The notes under the pieces: generated by a model
Told to the model about the DNA's origin: nothing
What the model saw: the letters and a program-made list of their open reading frames with translations, nothing else
Databases searched by the model: none
Assembly (NCBI GenBank): GCA_004297065.1
Contig: SCUU01000007.1
Location: 1-39,586, forward strand
Source: Gallionellaceae bacterium
GTDB lineage: Bacteria; Pseudomonadota; Gammaproteobacteria; Burkholderiales; Gallionellaceae
Reading direction: 5' to 3'
DNA: 39,586 nucleotides
Shown: positions 31,134 to 39,467 of the stretch, one piece after another
How the letters are laid out: every line of letters begins with the position of its first letter
Numbering within the stretch: position 1 is the first letter of the stretch
Program-made: the position numbers and the translations under genes

Positions 31134-31232
31134 TTTAAATTCCGATATATGCGGGTTTCCGAGCGTTTCAATAATACAACAGCCTTAAGGGCAGCTCTAA
31201 AAATCCATATTTCATCCCAACTGATGAAACTA

Positions 31233-31397
31233 CTAGTGTCGCAAACCAGAAATAACGAAACATTAAACGGCGTCTTTTTCCGCCATGCCGCGTTGCATCC
31301 CCTTGCCGCATACCCCAACGGCCGCGGGTCTGCGCCTTGCCTGACAAAAAAATCCATCCGTTTCATTTGTCCCGTTATTTCTGGTTTGCGACACTAG
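31233..31397. mobile_element. MITE-like element, copy 2
   Basis: A 165-bp element with perfect terminal repeats TGTCGCAAACCAGAAATAACG / CGTTATTTCTGGTTTGCGACA, flanked by CTAG at 31233-31236 and 31394-31397. It is reversed relative to copy 1. The right CTAG is also the left flank of the IS5-family element, so the two elements sit back to back. Confidence 0.85.
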
Positions 31398-32187
31398 AGT
31401 CTGTTGACATTTAAGCCAACCACAAGAAGGCCGCGACGATAGCGATGAACGACGAAAACCGTTCGGCGAGCTTGTCGTAGCGGGTGGCAATACGCCGGAA
31501 ATGTTTGATGCGAAGAAAAAAACGCTCGATGAGGTCGCGATGCTTGTGCTGGTGCTTGTCGAAAGAACGCTGTTCGGGCCGGTTGGTGCGCGGCGGAATA
31601 ACGGCGACGGCGCCCATCTCCCGAATGTGTGCAATCAGAGCGTCGGCATCGTAGGCCTTGTCCGCGACCACTACATCCGGATGCACCCCGTTGAGCAAAG
31701 GGACGGCTTGGCCGCTGTCGTGAACCTGCCCCCCCGGTCAACGTCCAGCGCATGAATCTTGGTGGTCAACCCGCCGCGCGAGCGGCCCAGCGCTTGTTCG
31801 CCGTTTTTTTTTGGAGCACCGGCGGCATGCTGGTGGGCTTTGATGATGGTGCTGTCGATGAAGGCTTCCCCGAAATCGGCATCCTTGGCAAGCTCGGCAA
31901 ACACCGCATGCCAGACGCCTTTCTTGGACCACCGGCCAAAGCGTTGGTACACCGTGTTCCATTCGCCGAATTCCGGCGGCAGATCGCGCCACGGCGCGCC
32001 GCTCCGGGCAATCCACAGAACCGCTTCCAGAAATAGCCGGTTATCTGACTTGCGCCCAGAATCTCCCGGCTGCGCGGGCAACATGTTTGCAATTCGTTTG
32101 TATTGGTCATCACGCAACAGTTTCCTCGCCATGGCATCACCCCCATAACACAGATGACGCTAACTATACCTCAAATGTCAACAGACT
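31398..32187 (-). mobile_element. IS5-family insertion sequence (IS427/IS870-like)
   Basis: 790 bp with inverted ends AGTCTGTTGACATTT / AAATGTCAACAGACT, flanked by CTAG on both sides (31394-31397 and 32188-32191), consistent with a CTAG or TA target duplication. It carries one transposase split over two frames. IS870-like members are known to choose CTAG. The right-hand CTAG holds the bepA stop codon. Confidence 0.88.
31411..32132 (-). CDS. IS5-family DDE transposase in two overlapping frames
   Basis: The first frame (32132 to about 31732) encodes the DUF4096-type N-terminus (RIANMLPAQPGDSGRKSDNR, GAPWRDLPPEFGEWNTVYQR) and the first catalytic Asp (FIDSTIIKAHQHAAGAPKK). The second frame (about 31732 to 31411) has the second Asp (VVVADKAYDADALI) and the R-x3-E-x6-K block (RDLIERFFLRIK). 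They join as GGQVHDSGQAVPLLNGVHPD after a shift to the -1 frame at a run of seven G, where G GGG GGC forms a canonical slippery heptamer. Programmed -1 frameshifting is known in this IS group, so the element may still be active; a simple indel would look the same. Full length would be about 240 residues. Confidence 0.85.
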
Positions 32188-33609
32188 CTAGTTCTTTTTG
32201 CGCTGCGCCGCCGCAATCTCCCGAAACTGCTTGAGCTCGGTTTCAATCGTCGAGAGTTCGTAGTAATCCGTCCCGGCTTGTTTGGCGAGTTCCAGTTGTT
32301 CGATGGCGCCGCGCAGATTGCCGTGCAAGATGTTGTTGTAGGCCAGTGCGTGGTGCGCTTCTTGTTGCCTGCCCAATGCGGTAAAGGTTTGTGCCTGTAG
32401 TTCATACAGGCGCGCATCGTTGCCGTGGGTGAGGATTTGTGCGTTGAGCAATTTGAGCGCTTCGTCGAAATGCTGGTCTTCCAGCAGCACTTCGGCGTAG
32501 TCGTAGACGAGTGCGCGGTGCTGGGGGAAATTTTGCGTTGCGGTGCGATAGAAGGCGGCGATATTTTTTTCCTGTGCGTTCAGGTGCCTGATTTTGCCGT
32601 CCAGTGCGGCAATCATGGCATTGGCTGCGGCTTGTTGCCGCAAGGCGGCAAATTCTTGCGCGGCCTGTTTCTCCTGTTTGTTGCGCAATAAGGCGAGCAC
32701 CAGCCCGTAACGGTTGGCGACGGGGTTGCCGAATTTTTGCTCGCCCAAGGCCGAGGTGAAGAAAGCGACGGCTTCGGCAGGGGGTTTTTGTGTGGCATTC
32801 AGTTTGGCGCGCACCAGTTGGAAGTTGAGGCTGTCCGGCACCAGATGGAAAGGCAGTTGCTGCACGCGGTTGCCCACGTCGGCGATGCGTTCCGCCGTGA
32901 CGGGGTGGGTGCGCAGGTAAGTGGGGGTGTTGCCTTCCGATAAGCGCGTGGCTCTTTGCATTTTTTCGAAGAAGGCGGGCATGGCGCGCGCGTCGAAGCC
33001 GGATTTTTGCAGCGTGGCAAGGCCGATGCGGTCGGCCTCCAGTTCGTAGGTGCGGGTGAAATTGAGTTGCCTTTGCATTGCGCCGCCTTGCGCGCCGTAG
33101 ATGGCGGCGGTGGCGGCCTGCGGGTTGTTGCGTGCGGCGAGGATGGCGACCGCGATGGTGGCCATGGCGGCAAGCGAGTCGTATTTTTGTCCGGCGATCA
33201 TGCGCGCCAAGTGGTGCTGGGTCACGTGGGCGATTTCATGGCTCAATACGGAGGCGAGTTCCGATTCGTTTTGCGCGAGCAGCAGCAGCCCGGTGTTGAC
33301 GCCGATAAAACCGCCCGGCATGGCGAACGCGTTGATGGCGTTGTCGTTAATGGCGAAGAATTCGAAAGCCTGCGCGGGTTCAGCGCTATTGGCGACCAAT
33401 AAACTGCCCAGCTGATTGAGATAGTCCGCGATTTCCGCATCGTCCAGATAACTTTTGTCGGCGCGTATCTGGAACATGCTTTGTTCGCCGATCTGGCGCT
33501 CCTGTTGCGGCGAGATCATTTCTTGCGAGGCGTCGCCCAAGTCCGGCAGGCCATCGGCATGGCAGGTCAATACGGCGGAGCAAAGCAGCAGGGGAAGGAG
33601 TCTTTTCAT
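32188..33609 (-). CDS. bepA: Periplasmic M48 metalloprotease with TPR repeats, BepA-like
   Basis: A 473-residue exported zinc protease and chaperone that in E. coli helps assemble or degrade LptD and other outer-membrane proteins at the BAM complex. Signal peptide MKRLLPLLLCSAVLTCHA; mature start DGLPDLGDASQEMISPQQER; zinc motif SVLSHEIAHVTQHHLARM (HExxH) with the third ligand Glu in TRTYELEADRIGLATL; C-terminal TPR-like helices from about residue 300 (FPQHRALVYDYAEVLLEDQ, ILHGNLRGAIEQLELAK). ATG 33609 begins the signal peptide. The stop TAG (32190-32188) is part of the CTAG that borders the insertion sequence, so the IS leaves the protein intact. A strong terminator separates it from htpG upstream. 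Confidence 0.92.
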   Translation of the reverse strand: MKRLLPLLLCSAVLTCHADGLPDLGDASQEMISPQQERQIGEQSMFQIRADKSYLDDAEIADYLNQLGSLLVANSAEPAQAFEFFAINDNAINAFAMPGGFIGVNTGLLLLAQNESELASVLSHEIAHVTQHHLARMIAGQKYDSLAAMATIAVAILAARNNPQAATAAIYGAQGGAMQRQLNFTRTYELEADRIGLATLQKSGFDARAMPAFFEKMQRATRLSEGNTPTYLRTHPVTAERIADVGNRVQQLPFHLVPDSLNFQLVRAKLNATQKPPAEAVAFFTSALGEQKFGNPVANRYGLVLALLRNKQEKQAAQEFAALRQQAAANAMIAALDGKIRHLNAQEKNIAAFYRTATQNFPQHRALVYDYAEVLLEDQHFDEALKLLNAQILTHGNDARLYELQAQTFTALGRQQEAHHALAYNNILHGNLRGAIEQLELAKQAGTDYYELSTIETELKQFREIAAAQRKKN

Positions 33610-33680
33610 GGGGCGGTATGATAACCGCTTCGAATTTGTACCCATAGCGTTTTACTGTTTCTGCTGGTGCGCAAGAGAAA

Positions 33681-33715
33681 CGGCGGGCAACTTTGGGGCT
33701 GCCCGCCGTTTTTTT
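33681..33715. terminator. Rho-independent terminator downstream of htpG
   Basis: CGGCGGGCA (33681-33689) / TGCCCGCCG (33700-33708) with a run of seven T on the plus strand and TTTCTCTT on the minus strand. It is placed 25 bp after the htpG stop and 72 bp before the bepA start, so it should end htpG transcription. Confidence 0.8.
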
Positions 33716-33739
33716 AGCCACGCGGCTGTGTGCAGAGAT

Positions 33740-35644
33740 TTAGTTGCCGCTCATCTCCAGCATCAGTTGGTTTACGCGTTTGACGAAGCTGGCGGGGTCG
33801 TCCAACTGCCCGCCCTCGGCCAGCAAAGCTTGGTCGAACAGAACCGCGACCCAGTCGTCGAATTTCTTCTCTTCGGTCTTCAGGCGCAATACCACCGGAT
33901 GCTTGGGGTTGATTTCGAGGATGGGTTTTGAGGTCGGCGCTTGTTGACCCGCCGATTTCAGCAGGCGCGCCAGATTCGCACTCATGTCGTGCTCGTCGGC
34001 CACCAGACATGCGGGCGAGTCGGTCAGGCGATGCGTGACACGCACCTCCTTGACGCGCTCGCCGAGACTGGTGGTGATTTTGGCGGTCAGGTCTTTGAGT
34101 TCGTTGGCTACGTCTTCCTGCTCTTTCTTCTCCGCTTCGTCTTCGAGCTTGCCTAGGTCGAGTCCGCCCTTGGCAACCGACACCAGTTGCTTGCCGTCGA
34201 ATTCAAACAGGTTGCTCACCACCCACTCGTCCACGCGGTCTGAGAATAGCAGCACTTCGATGCCTTTTTTGCGGAACACTTCCAGATGCGGGCTGTTCTT
34301 CGCGGCATTGAAGCTGTCTGCGGTGATGTAGTAAATCTTGTCCTGACCTTCCTTCATGCGCCCCGCATAGTCGGCGAGGGAAACGGTTTCTTCCGCCGTG
34401 TCGGTGTGGGTCGAAGCCAGACGCAGCAGTCCGGCGATTTTGTCTTTATTGGCATGGTCTTCACCGATACCTTCTTTCAGCACGCGGCCAAACTCGCCCC
34501 AGAATTTTTTGTATTTCTCGGCATCATTTTTGGACAAGTCTTCCAGCAGGCCGAGCACTTTCTTCGTGCAACCGGAGCGCATCGCTTCGATGTCTTTCGA
34601 CTCCTGCAAAATTTCGCGCGACACGTTTAGCGGCAAGTCGCTGGAATCCACCACGCCGCGCACGAAGCGCATGTAGCGTGGCATCAGTTGCTCGGCATCG
34701 TCCATGATGAACACGCGGCGCACATACAGTTTCACGCCGTGCTGCGCGTCGCGCTCCCACATGTCGAACGGGGCGCGGGACGGGATGTACAGCAACTGCG
34801 TGTATTCCTGGCGACCTTCGACGCGGGCGTGAGTCCATGCCAGCGGGTCTTCAAAGTCGTGGCCTACATGCTTGTAGAACTCTTTGTATTCCTCGTCGGT
34901 GATTTCGCTTTTGCCGCGCGCCCACAGCGCCACAGCCTGATTGACGGTTTCGTCTTCGTCCAATACTTGCTGCGCGCCGTCTTTCCATTCTTCTTTTTTC
35001 ATCACGATGGGCTGCACGATGTGGTCGGAATATTTGCGGATGATGGAGCGTATTTTTGAGCCGCTGAGCAGGTCGTCCTGACCTTCGCGTAGGTGCAGCA
35101 CGATCTCGGTGCCGCGCGCGATTTTTTCCACCATCTCGATAGAAAACTCGCCGCTGCCGTCGGATTCCCAGCGCACGCCCTGATCGGTTCTTTCTCCGGC
35201 ACGGCGCGTGGTCACGGTGACTTTTTCGGCCACGATAAAGGCCGAGTAGAACCCCACGCCGAACTGTCCGATCAGGTTGGCATCTTTTTGCTGGTCGCCG
35301 GACAGGCGCGAGAAGAATTCGCGTGTGCCTGACTTGGCGATGGTGCCGAGATTGTTGATCGCCTCGTCGCGGCTCATGCCGATGCCGTTGTCGCGGATAG
35401 TCAGCGTCTTGGCCGCTTTGTCGTAGCCGATTCGGATTTTGAGTTCCGAATCGTCCTCGAACAGGCTCGCGTTATGCAGCGCCTCGAAGCGCAGCTTGTC
35501 GCTGGCATCGGCGGCATTTGAAATTAATTCGCGCAAGAAAATTTCGCGATTCGAGTAAAGCGAGTGGATCATCAGCTGCAAAAGTTGCCTCACTTCTGCC
35601 TGAAAACCCAATGTTTCCTTGGTGTTAGTGCTTGTATCGCCCAT
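33740..35644 (-). CDS. htpG: Molecular chaperone HtpG (Hsp90)
   Basis: Cytosolic Hsp90 chaperone of 634 residues, normal length. The N-terminal GHKL ATPase shows [20 protein letters not shown], the Asp in [18 protein letters not shown] and the lid/GxxGxG segment [13 protein letters not shown]. The middle domain has the catalytic Arg region [14 protein letters not shown] and ends in a dimerisation domain to MLEMSGN. ATG at 35644 is chosen because AAGGAG stands 6-7 bp upstream; the ATG two codons earlier would touch the SD. A near-consensus sigma-32 promoter lies 36-63 bp upstream, so heat induction is expected. Confidence 0.98.
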   Translation of the reverse strand: MGDTSTNTKETLGFQAEVRQLLQLMIHSLYSNREIFLRELISNAADASDKLRFEALHNASLFEDDSELKIRIGYDKAAKTLTIRDNGIGMSRDEAINNLGTIAKSGTREFFSRLSGDQQKDANLIGQFGVGFYSAFIVAEKVTVTTRRAGERTDQGVRWESDGSGEFSIEMVEKIARGTEIVLHLREGQDDLLSGSKIRSIIRKYSDHIVQPIVMKKEEWKDGAQQVLDEDETVNQAVALWARGKSEITDEEYKEFYKHVGHDFEDPLAWTHARVEGRQEYTQLLYIPSRAPFDMWERDAQHGVKLYVRRVFIMDDAEQLMPRYMRFVRGVVDSSDLPLNVSREILQESKDIEAMRSGCTKKVLGLLEDLSKNDAEKYKKFWGEFGRVLKEGIGEDHANKDKIAGLLRLASTHTDTAEETVSLADYAGRMKEGQDKIYYITADSFNAAKNSPHLEVFRKKGIEVLLFSDRVDEWVVSNLFEFDGKQLVSVAKGGLDLGKLEDEAEKKEQEDVANELKDLTAKITTSLGERVKEVRVTHRLTDSPACLVADEHDMSANLARLLKSAGQQAPTSKPILEINPKHPVVLRLKTEEKKFDDWVAVLFDQALLAEGGQLDDPASFVKRVNQLMLEMSGN

Positions 35645-35679
35645 TGTCATCTCCTTGTTTGCAAGTGGAACGTGCGCCT

Positions 35680-35707
35680 AGATGGGGGCTGTATCGCAGG
35701 TTTCAAG
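35680..35707 (-). promoter_or_regulatory. Sigma-32 heat-shock promoter of htpG
   Basis: On the minus strand CTTGAAA (35707-35701), 13-bp spacer, CCCCATCT (35687-35680): an almost perfect match to the RpoH consensus, about 35 bp before the htpG start codon. Confidence 0.85.
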
Positions 35708-35728
35708 AGACTTTCGACATGATTGCAC

Positions 35729-35757
35729 TTGTTTAAATTTTGCGGCTCATCTAGGAT
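35729..35757 (+). promoter_or_regulatory. Possible hupB promoter
   Basis: TTGTTT (35729-35734), 17-bp spacer, TAGGAT (35752-35757), leaving a leader of about 115 nt. The match is weak to moderate and other boxes in this AT-rich gap are possible. Confidence 0.3.
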
Positions 35758-35880
35758 GCATCCTGCGGGAGGCCAATAAAAATGAGGGTCTAGATGCTTT
35801 CACGTATTGCCAGCAAAGAATTTTTCCATGACAATGCAGTCCCGCTTTATTAACCCTTAACATACGGAGTATATGAACTC

Positions 35881-36165
35881 ATGAACAGAAAAGAACTTGT
35901 TGACGCATTGTCCGCCAAGACCGATTCCACCAAGGCCGACGCTGAGCGCAATATTGCTGCACTGATCGAAATCATTACCGGCACTCTGAAGAAGGGTGAC
36001 GCTGTCTCTCTGGTTGGCTTCGGCTCTTTCGAAGTGCGCAAGCGCGCTGCGCGTACTGGCCGCAACCCCAAGACTGGCGCCGAGTTGAAGATCAAGGCTT
36101 CCAAGGTTCCAGCATTCAAGGCCGGCGCAACCCTGAAGGCTGCTGTGAATGGCGGCAAGAAGTAA
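35881..36165 (+). CDS. hupB: DNA-binding protein HU
   Basis: A 94-residue HU-family nucleoid protein that bends DNA non-specifically as a dimer. MNRKELVDALSAKTDSTKAD forms the helical body. VSLVGFGSFEVRKRAARTGR and NPKTGAELKIKASKVPAFKA form the beta arms with the usual proline-containing RNPKTG tip. HU-beta is preferred over IHF by length and the KASKVPAFKAG end. GGAG is 11 bp before ATG, which is long. A 3-codon frame ATG AAC TCA TGA at 35873 lies between them and its stop overlaps the hupB start, so coupling by a mini-ORF is conceivable. A strong terminator follows. Confidence 0.95.
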   Translation: MNRKELVDALSAKTDSTKADAERNIAALIEIITGTLKKGDAVSLVGFGSFEVRKRAARTGRNPKTGAELKIKASKVPAFKAGATLKAAVNGGKK

Positions 36166-36190
36166 ATCAAGCGGGATTGGGAGTGCAAGC

Positions 36191-36222
36191 AAAGCCCCCT
36201 AGCCTGAGCGCTACGGGGCTTT
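36191..36222 (+). terminator. hupB terminator
   Basis: AAAGCCCC (36191-36198) / GGGGCTTT (36215-36222) with an additional TAGC / GCTA inner stem and then TTGTCTTT, 25 bp after the hupB stop. Confidence 0.8.
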
Positions 36223-36351
36223 GTCTTTCCCGCATTGCGTGATTGTGTTGCGTACCATCTGCGCCGCGGAAGTGCCGTTCTGCTTGCGGTGTGCGCCCCC
36301 TTGTCATCTGGCAAGGATGAGTCTGCTGTCAATTCGTTTAAGGAGTTAGTT

Positions 36352-36924
36352 ATGATGTTGCGTGGTGTTTTTACCTTTTCCCTGATGATGTTCAGCCCGC
36401 TGGTTTTTGCGGATAGTCTGGATATCAATTTGAATAACAATGCGGCCCGGTTTCAGTACAGTTCTTCAGCGGGTGTTTTTATTCAGGGGAATTCGGAATT
36501 CCACATTGGCGTGCTTTACAACGATGTGAATAACACCATGGGCGAAGCTGGGCTGATCGTGAGAGGGGGGGAGGAGAATGTTCCCGGATTGACCGTCGGC
36601 GTCGGTGCGAAAGCCGTAGTGGGTGCGATTCGTAACGGGCTGGCGACAAACAACGTATCGGCTATTGCCATCGGCGGTGAGATCGAATACGCGCTCCCTA
36701 CCGCCAAGCGGATTGCCATTATCGGCGAATATTTCGGCGGCCCCAAAATTACCACATTCGCCGATGCCGATCGGTTTAACCAATCCGGCGTGCGCCTGGA
36801 ATACGAAATCACCCCGCAAACCAAAGCATATCTGGGATACCGCGAAATCAATTTCGGCATCAAGTCGGCTGGCAGCGCGATGCTCGACAGCGGGACACAT
36901 GTGGGCGTGAAAATATCGTTTTGA
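36352..36924 (+). CDS. YfaZ-like outer membrane protein
   Basis: A 190-residue small barrel: signal peptide MMLRGVFTFSLMMFSPLVFA, then strands typical of the YfaZ family (DSLDINLNNNAARFQYSSSA, GNSEFHIGVLYNDVNN, GLIVRGGEENVPGLTVGVGA, IAIGGEIEYALPTAKRIAII, KAYLGYREINFGIK, and the final THVGVKISF with terminal Phe). Its role is unknown; YfaZ proteins are predicted porin-like. TTAAGGAG gives a good SD 9 bp before ATG. It stands alone between hupB and a small coiled-coil gene. Confidence 0.85.
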   Translation: MMLRGVFTFSLMMFSPLVFADSLDINLNNNAARFQYSSSAGVFIQGNSEFHIGVLYNDVNNTMGEAGLIVRGGEENVPGLTVGVGAKAVVGAIRNGLATNNVSAIAIGGEIEYALPTAKRIAIIGEYFGGPKITTFADADRFNQSGVRLEYEITPQTKAYLGYREINFGIKSAGSAMLDSGTHVGVKISF

Positions 36925-36991
36925 TGGACGGCTCCGTGTCTTGTGTCGGTCATGCCCTGTCTAATCCTGTTTTCCTTGTGAAAGGGAGTTT

Positions 36992-37315
36992 ATGTTGAGA
37001 GTTCTGGGGTTGATTGCGGCGTTCTTGATAGCGTTCGCGCCATTTGCCCAAGCCAAGGATGTTTCCGCGCAGCAGGCAGGCGTGGAATATGCGCGGCAGG
37101 AGGCAGAAAAAGCCGATGCCCAGCATAAATCCGATCTGCAAGATGTGGCCGAAGCGGAGCGGGTATTGGAACAGCGCAAGAAGGCATTCGAGCTGCAGAC
37201 TAAACAACTCGCGGACGAGAGGAAGAAAGCCGAGCTATCGAAGAAACGCTTGCAGGAAGCCAATGTGAAATACAACAAGGCGCAAGCGATACTCGATCAG
37301 GCCTGGAAAGAATAA
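36992..37315 (+). CDS. Small periplasmic coiled-coil protein
   Basis: A 107-residue exported protein: signal peptide MLRVLGLIAAFLIAFAPFAQ / AKD, then a continuous charged helix (residues 25-105) with Ala/Glu/Lys/Gln heptads such as YARQEAEKADAQHKSDL, QDVAEAERVLEQRKKAFELQ and LADERKKAELSKKRLQEANV. I do not recognise a named family. The helix may oligomerise or act as a spacer or adaptor, like the helical hairpins of periplasmic adaptor proteins, but nothing proves it. AAAGGGAG precedes ATG. It is convergent with mnmH, with 19 bp between stops. Confidence 0.7.
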   Translation: MLRVLGLIAAFLIAFAPFAQAKDVSAQQAGVEYARQEAEKADAQHKSDLQDVAEAERVLEQRKKAFELQTKQLADERKKAELSKKRLQEANVKYNKAQAILDQAWKE

Positions 37316-37334
37316 CCGGGGTAGCGTCGCTTCT

Positions 37335-38387
37335 TTATCCCGCGTGCGGGCAAAGTGTCTGCACTGCGCGCAGCAACCCTGTTTCATCCAGTGTGGACAA
37401 ATGCACATGCTGCGCCTCCTTCAGGCGCGGAAAGTTATTCCCGGTTGAGCGCTGATAGGCCGGGTCGTAGTGGCGGCTCAGCAAGTCCGCGACCAGAGCA
37501 GCCCATTCTCCCTGTTGTGCCATCTCTTGCCATTGCTCAATGATCTTGTGCCCGTGCAATTCCAGCAACGGCACTAATGCGCGTTTGAGCGATCCGGTAT
37601 CGTGCAGAAAATGTGCGTAGTCTTCCATGAGCAACCGCACGCGGGCCTGCATGGACGCGTCGATGGCAATGCACTCGGCTTTGCGGATGGCTTCGAGCAA
37701 GGTCGTGGGGGTGGACAAGATGCCGATCTTGCGGCTTTCCGCTTCGACGAAGACCGGTTGTTGCATGTCGAAACGGCGTAGCGCATCCCATAGGCGTGTC
37801 TCGAACATCTTTTGTGCAGGCTGCGCCTGATCGGGCAGATTGCCGAGCAGCGAGCCGCGATGTTGCGCCAACTGTTCCAGATCGAGCACTTGGGCACCTT
37901 GCATGCGTAGCGCATGCAGCAAGCGGCTTTTGCCGGAGCCGGTCGCGCCGCACATTACGCGAAACTGAAAACGGGCAGGCAGTGTTTCCAGTTCATCAAT
38001 GACATGGCGGCGATAGGTCTTGTAGCCGCCTTGCAGTTGCCCTACGCGCCAGCCGACTTGCGCGAAGATGTGCGCCATCGCACCGCTGCGCTGGCCGCCG
38101 CGCCAGCAATAGATGAGCGGCTTCCACTCGCGCGGACGCTCGTGAAACAGGGTTTCCAGGTGCCCGGCGATGTTGCGTGCGATGAGCGCCGCGCCCAGTC
38201 TTTGCGCCTCGAACGGCGATACTTGTTTGTACAAAGTGCCGATGCGCGCACGCTCTTCGTTGTCCAGCACCGGGGCGCTGATCGCGCCGGGGATATGGTC
38301 TTCGGCGAATTCCGCAGGCGAACGCACGTCGATGATGTCGTCGTAATCGGAGAGTTGTGATACGTTCGCTAACTGGATTTTACGCAT
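37335..38387 (-). CDS. mnmH: tRNA 2-selenouridine synthase
   Basis: A 350-residue enzyme (also selU/ybbB) that replaces sulfur by selenium at the wobble 2-thiouridine of Lys, Glu and Gln tRNAs, using selenophosphate, via a geranylated intermediate. The N-terminal rhodanese domain has IIDVRSPAEFAEDHIPGA and the catalytic Cys loop LIYCWRGGQRSGAMA. The C-terminal part is a P-loop domain with MCGATGSGKSRLLHAL. It is divergent from selD, the selenophosphate maker, with only 15 bp between start codons, so the two genes share a control region and a pathway. No selA/selB or selenoprotein gene is seen here. Confidence 0.95.
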   Translation of the reverse strand: MRKIQLANVSQLSDYDDIIDVRSPAEFAEDHIPGAISAPVLDNEERARIGTLYKQVSPFEAQRLGAALIARNIAGHLETLFHERPREWKPLIYCWRGGQRSGAMAHIFAQVGWRVGQLQGGYKTYRRHVIDELETLPARFQFRVMCGATGSGKSRLLHALRMQGAQVLDLEQLAQHRGSLLGNLPDQAQPAQKMFETRLWDALRRFDMQQPVFVEAESRKIGILSTPTTLLEAIRKAECIAIDASMQARVRLLMEDYAHFLHDTGSLKRALVPLLELHGHKIIEQWQEMAQQGEWAALVADLLSRHYDPAYQRSTGNNFPRLKEAQHVHLSTLDETGLLRAVQTLCPHAG

Positions 38388-38402
38388 ATAGGTTCTTCAA
38401 AA

Positions 38403-39446
38403 ATGGCATCGCCGATCAAACTGACCCAATACTCTCATGGCGGCGGTTGCGGCTGCAAAATCGCGCCTGCTGTGCTGGCGCAAATGCTGGCTGCCATGCC
38501 TAAACCGCCATCTTACCCGGACCTCATGGTGGGCACGGAAAGCAGCGACGATGCTGCGGTATATCGCCTGAGCGACGAGCAGGCCGTGGTGGTGACCACC
38601 GACTTCTTCATGCCCATCGTCGATGACGCGCACGACTTCGGGCGCATCGCCGCCGCCAACGCACTCTCCGATGTCTACGCCATGGGTGCCACACCCATAC
38701 TGGCCTTGGCCGTGGTGGGCATGCCCATAGCCAAACTACCGCTGGACACGATACGCGACATCCTCGCGGGCGGCACTGCCGTATGCGAAGCCGCGGGCAT
38801 CCCGCTGGCGGGCGGACACTCCATCGACGCGCCGGAACCGATCTATGGCTTGGTAGGTGTCGGTGTCGCGCATCCCGACCACATCAAGCGCAATGATCGG
38901 GCACAGGCGGGCGATATGCTGATCTTGGGCAAGCCGCTGGGCGTGGGCATCCTCAGCGCCGCACTGAAAAAGAACGAACTCAGCGCAGCGGGCTATCGCG
39001 AGATGCTCGACACCACCACGCAACTCAATCGCACGGGTGCGAAGTTCGGTGCGATGAAAGACGTGCATGCCATGACCGATGTCACCGGCTTCGCGCTGCT
39101 GGGCCATCTGCTGGAGATGTGCCGAGGCTCCAAGCTCGGCGCAACCATCCATTATGCCGACCTGCCCATCCTGCCCACCGCACGGCAACTGGCCGAACAA
39201 GGCTATGCCACCGGCGCGGCGGCTCGCAACTGGGCGAGCTACGGCGCGGAAGTACACCTGCCCGGCGACTTCCCCGAATGGCAACGAAAACTGCTCTGCG
39301 ACCCGCAAACCAGCGGCGGCCTGCTGGTGGCCTGCGCGCCGGGGGCGGTGGATGAGGTGCTGGCCGCGCTCCATGAGGATGGGTTTGCGGCGGCGTGCGT
39401 GATCGGCCAAATGACTGCGGGGGCGGCTCAGGTCAACGTCGAGTAG
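38403..39446 (+). CDS. selD: Selenide, water dikinase (selenophosphate synthetase)
   Basis: A 347-residue enzyme that makes selenophosphate from selenide and ATP for tRNA selenation and selenocysteine synthesis. The active-site loop is SHGGGCGCKIAP, with Cys (not selenocysteine) at the catalytic position and the conserved Lys beside it. The ATP/Mg region has GTESSDDAAVYRL, TTDFFMPIVDDAHDFGRIAA and ANALSDVYAMGA. The C-terminal domain includes MTDVTGFALLGHLLEM and LLCDPQTSGGLLVACAP. Its partner mnmH is divergent 15 bp away; ATG has no strong SD. A MITE copy begins 22 bp after its stop. Confidence 0.96.
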   Translation: MASPIKLTQYSHGGGCGCKIAPAVLAQMLAAMPKPPSYPDLMVGTESSDDAAVYRLSDEQAVVVTTDFFMPIVDDAHDFGRIAAANALSDVYAMGATPILALAVVGMPIAKLPLDTIRDILAGGTAVCEAAGIPLAGGHSIDAPEPIYGLVGVGVAHPDHIKRNDRAQAGDMLILGKPLGVGILSAALKKNELSAAGYREMLDTTTQLNRTGAKFGAMKDVHAMTDVTGFALLGHLLEMCRGSKLGATIHYADLPILPTARQLAEQGYATGAAARNWASYGAEVHLPGDFPEWQRKLLCDPQTSGGLLVACAPGAVDEVLAALHEDGFAAACVIGQMTAGAAQVNVE

Positions 39447-39467
39447 GGGCGAGCCCTGATGAAACTA

